DNA of 6,304 nucleotides. Source: Oceanospirillaceae bacterium (GTDB lineage Bacteria; Pseudomonadota; Gammaproteobacteria; Pseudomonadales; Balneatricaceae). The stretch lies in assembly GCA_023954795.1 (NCBI GenBank), contig JAGSHA010000199.1:1-6304 (forward strand), read 5' to 3'. Below are positions 3,825 through 6,304 of the stretch, piece after piece; the stretch's first letter is position 1; the number at the start of each line of letters is the position of its first letter. Below the pieces are notes generated by a model. It saw only the letters and a program-made list of their open reading frames with translations, was not told where the DNA came from and ran no database searches. Position numbers and translations under genes: made by a program.

Positions 3825-6304
3825 ATGGACACACAGAGATCCGATAAACAGGCGTCTCGTTGGCACACGCACAACCCTCAAGATACGTTTACTGAGCTGA
3901 ACACCTCGAAAGAGGGTCTGAGCCATCAGGATGCTACTAAGCGTCAGCAACAGCATGGGCCCAACCGAATACCCGAACCGCCGCGCCGTAGCGCGTGGAT
4001 GCGACTGCTTTCCCAATTTCATAATGTGCTGATCTATGTCTTGCTGGTAGCGGGCATTGTGACTGCGTTGCTGGATCATATGGTGGATGCCTGGGTGATT
4101 GCGGCTGTTGTGGTGATCAATGCACTGGTGGGGTTCATCCAGGAAGGGAAAGCGGAAAAAGCGATCGATGCCGTGCGTAAAATGTTGTCGCGCCAGGCGA
4201 CTGTGACCCGCGACGGGCATCGCACGCAGATGGACGCTGAGGTGTTGGTTCCCGGTGATGTGGTGTTTGTGCAATCCGGTGATCGGGTGCCTGCTGATCT
4301 GCATCTGTTTTGGGTGAAAGACCTGCGTATCGAAGAGGCGGTGCTGACCGGTGAATCCGTGCCGGTGGACAAGAGTACCGACTCGGTAGAAGCGGATGCC
4401 GCGCTCGGTGATCGCTGTAATATCGCGTTCTCCGGTACGTTGGTGACCTACGGACAAGGCTTGGGGGTGGTGGTTGAAACCGGTGCCCATACGGAGATTG
4501 GTCGCATCAGCGCGATGCTGGCGCAGGTCACGCAGCTAACCACTCCGCTGACCCGACAGCTGGATATTTTTGCCCGCTGGCTAACCGGGATCATACTGGC
4601 CATCGCGGCATTAACCGTTGTGTTTGGGGTGTATGTACACGGTTTTACCCTGGATGAGATGTTTATGGCGGCCGTCGGGTTGGCTGTGGCGGCTATTCCT
4701 GAGGGTTTGCCCGCCGTCATCACCATTGCGCTGGCGATCGGTGTGCAGCGGATGGCGAACAGACACGCCATCATTCGACGTTTACCGGCGGTTGAGACCT
4801 TAGGTTCAGTATCCGTGATCTGCTCTGATAAGACCGGCACCCTCACCCGCAATGAGATGACGGTGACCACTGTGGTGACGGCTGATCGGACGGTGGACGT
4901 GACTGGGGTCGGCTATAACCCGCACGGTTCGTTTATGCTGGGTGACGAAGATATCGATCCTAACGACTACCCTGCCCTGCGTAAATTGTGTCTGGCGGGT
5001 TTGCTTTGCAACGATGCTTCACTGCATGAAACGGATGATGAGTGGCATATCGTAGGTGATCCCACTGAAGGCGCATTAACCGTACTGGGGGTGAAAGCGG
5101 GCTTCGATGCGGTGAAAACCCATCTGGAGCGGCCCCGCGATGATCTGATCCCTTTCGAATCTCAGCACCGTTTTATGGCCACCCTGCATCATGACCATGA
5201 TGGCAACGGCATGATTTACGTGAAAGGGGCTATTGAAGCGATTTTGCCTCGTTGCGATCATCAATGGACCGGCGATCAGGATAAAGGGCTGGACAGGGAC
5301 TTCTGGCTAGCACAGCAACGCCGTATTGCTCGTCGAGGCCAGCGTACCTTGGCAATCGCCTGTGTGCCGACCCAAAATGGCCGCCGTTCGCTGCGCTTTG
5401 ATGAGATTGAGTCCGGTCTGATTTTACTGGGTGTGGTGGGGATTATCGATCCGCCACGGCAGGAGGCGATTGATGCGGTAAAACAATGCCATCAGGCGGG
5501 TATCAGCGTCAAAATGATTACCGGTGACCATGCTGAAACGGCGGCCGCTATCGCCAATCAAATGGGGATTACCACGAGTCGGGATGCGATCACCGGCAGT
5601 GAGCTGGAGCGGATGAACGATGAGGAGCTGCAGCAGGCGGTACTGACCTATGATGTGTTTGCCCGCGCCAGCCCGGAGCATAAGTTACGTATCGTGACCG
5701 CACTTCAGGCACAGGAAAAAGTGGTGGCGATGACCGGGGATGGGGTCAACGATGCCCCGGCCTTGAAGCGTGCTGATGTGGGTGTTGCGATGGGCATCAA
5801 AGGCACCGAGGCGGCGAAAGAAGCGGCCGAGATGGTGTTGGCCGATGATAACTTTGCCTCCATTGCACACGCCGTTGAAGAGGGACGGACGGTCTTCGAC
5901 AACATCAAAAAATCGATCCTGTTTATCCTGCCAACCAACGGCGGTGAAGCTTTAACGGTAATGGCGGCGATTGCCATGGGCACAATGCTACCGGTGACCG
6001 CTGCCCAGATCCTGTGGGTGAATATGATCACCGCGGTGACACTCGCGCTGTCGCTCACCTTTGAACCGACCGAAGCGGGTGTGATGCATCGGATGCCGCG
6101 TAATACCCGTGCGCCTATTTTATCGCGCTTTATGACGTGGCGGATTGTGTTTGTGTCGTTGCTGATGGTGGCCGGGACCTTCGGGCTCTTTCTCTGGGAG
6201 ATGGATGCGGGTTCCAGTCTCGAATACTCCCGCACTGTCGCCGTGAATACATTGGTGATGCTGGAGGTGGTATATCTGATCAATACCCGCTATCTCAATG
6301 AATC
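3825..6304 (+). CDS. P2A-like cation-transporting P-type ATPase (SERCA/CtpF type), C-terminus beyond window
   Basis: The frame is open for 826 codons from ATG 3825 to the edge; the family is usually about 880-920 residues, so only the end is missing. An N-terminal cation-ATPase domain (about 15-65, with GLSHQDATKRQQQHGPN) is followed by M1-M2 (about 67-107), the actuator loop TGES at 175-178, M3 (about 252-272) and M4 with PEGLPA at 292-297. The phosphorylated Asp335 sits in DKTGTLT. The nucleotide domain has GDPTEGAL (411-418) and Lys467 in VKGA. DPPR (542-545), TGDH (566-569) and TGDGVNDAPAL (from 637) follow, then M5-M8. The enzyme would use ATP to export a cation, probably Ca2+, across the inner membrane. 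Compared with SERCA, Asn768, Glu771, Asn796, Thr799, Glu309 and Glu908 have counterparts (N705, E708, N733, T736, E293, E814), but Asp800 is Ala737. From memory this resembles the CtpF-like branch. The true ion is uncertain. Confidence 0.93.
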   Translation, partial: MDTQRSDKQASRWHTHNPQDTFTELNTSKEGLSHQDATKRQQQHGPNRIPEPPRRSAWMRLLSQFHNVLIYVLLVAGIVTALLDHMVDAWVIAAVVVINALVGFIQEGKAEKAIDAVRKMLSRQATVTRDGHRTQMDAEVLVPGDVVFVQSGDRVPADLHLFWVKDLRIEEAVLTGESVPVDKSTDSVEADAALGDRCNIAFSGTLVTYGQGLGVVVETGAHTEIGRISAMLAQVTQLTTPLTRQLDIFARWLTGIILAIAALTVVFGVYVHGFTLDEMFMAAVGLAVAAIPEGLPAVITIALAIGVQRMANRHAIIRRLPAVETLGSVSVICSDKTGTLTRNEMTVTTVVTADRTVDVTGVGYNPHGSFMLGDEDIDPNDYPALRKLCLAGLLCNDASLHETDDEWHIVGDPTEGALTVLGVKAGFDAVKTHLERPRDDLIPFESQHRFMATLHHDHDGNGMIYVKGAIEAILPRCDHQWTGDQDKGLDRDFWLAQQRRIARRGQRTLAIACVPTQNGRRSLRFDEIESGLILLGVVGIIDPPRQEAIDAVKQCHQAGISVKMITGDHAETAAAIANQMGITTSRDAITGSELERMNDEELQQAVLTYDVFARASPEHKLRIVTALQAQEKVVAMTGDGVNDAPALKRADVGVAMGIKGTEAAKEAAEMVLADDNFASIAHAVEEGRTVFDNIKKSILFILPTNGGEALTVMAAIAMGTMLPVTAAQILWVNMITAVTLALSLTFEPTEAGVMHRMPRNTRAPILSRFMTWRIVFVSLLMVAGTFGLFLWEMDAGSSLEYSRTVAVNTLVMLEVVYLINTRYLNE

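Noticed and set aside
3825..4490. The front part of the 272-codon minus-strand frame opposite the ATPase
   Set aside because: It is a His-rich shadow of the ATPase reading frame. Only its last part, outside the ATPase gene, was kept as a weak finding.
1..6304. CRISPR array, insertion sequence, prophage or toxin-antitoxin pair
   Set aside because: I saw no spaced direct repeats, transposase motifs, terminal inverted repeats with target duplications, or phage genes. The single microprotein lacks a partner of toxin-antitoxin type.

Overview
The window looks like chromosomal DNA from a gammaproteobacterium, probably marine and related to the Oceanospirillales/Pseudomonadales. The clues are an oligopeptidase A (PrlC) closely resembling the E. 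coli protein, a YrdA-type gamma-carbonic anhydrase, and a YheV zinc-ribbon protein whose long tail resembles Pseudomonas-type rather than enteric versions. From memory, the order carbonic anhydrase / prlC / yheV is also found in Pseudomonas (the PA0066-PA0068 neighbourhood). The genus cannot be fixed from this sequence alone.

Layout. (1) 1-182, minus strand: the first 60 codons of a lipoprotein that looks like an imelysin (M75, IrpA-like) protein. A Fur-type operator and weak promoter lie upstream at 220-249. (2) About 250-378: a spacer with a short 8-bp tandem repeat and a hairpin at the end of the next gene. (3) 379-933, minus: complete yrdA-like gamma-carbonic anhydrase. It is divergent, across a 101-bp promoter region, from (4) 1035-3080, plus: complete prlC. 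(5) 3083-3346, plus: yheV, starting two bases after the prlC stop, so probably co-transcribed and translationally coupled. (6) 3347-3824: a 478-bp region that holds a 29-codon membrane microprotein gene on the minus strand (3513-3602). That gene has a near-consensus sigma70 promoter embedded in a strong Fur box and a second, weaker Fur box behind it. (7) 3825 to the right edge, plus: a P2A-like (SERCA/CtpF-type) cation-pumping P-type ATPase, cut off by the window end after 826 codons.

How the parts relate. The middle block (carbonic anhydrase, prlC, yheV) is ordinary housekeeping: cytosolic peptide degradation, CO2/bicarbonate or related metal chemistry, and a small zinc protein. It is flanked on both sides by genes that appear to be under iron control: the imelysin-like lipoprotein on the left and the microprotein on the right. 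The two putative Fur promoters also share an almost identical 12-mer at and just behind the -35 element. The ATPase is divergent from the microprotein and has its own strong ribosome binding site. Whether it shares the iron control is unknown.

The most interesting items are the undescribed Fur-controlled 29-residue membrane peptide and the ATPase's altered ion site, which has alanine where SERCA has the bridging Asp800. I see no CRISPR array, insertion sequence, tRNA or rRNA.
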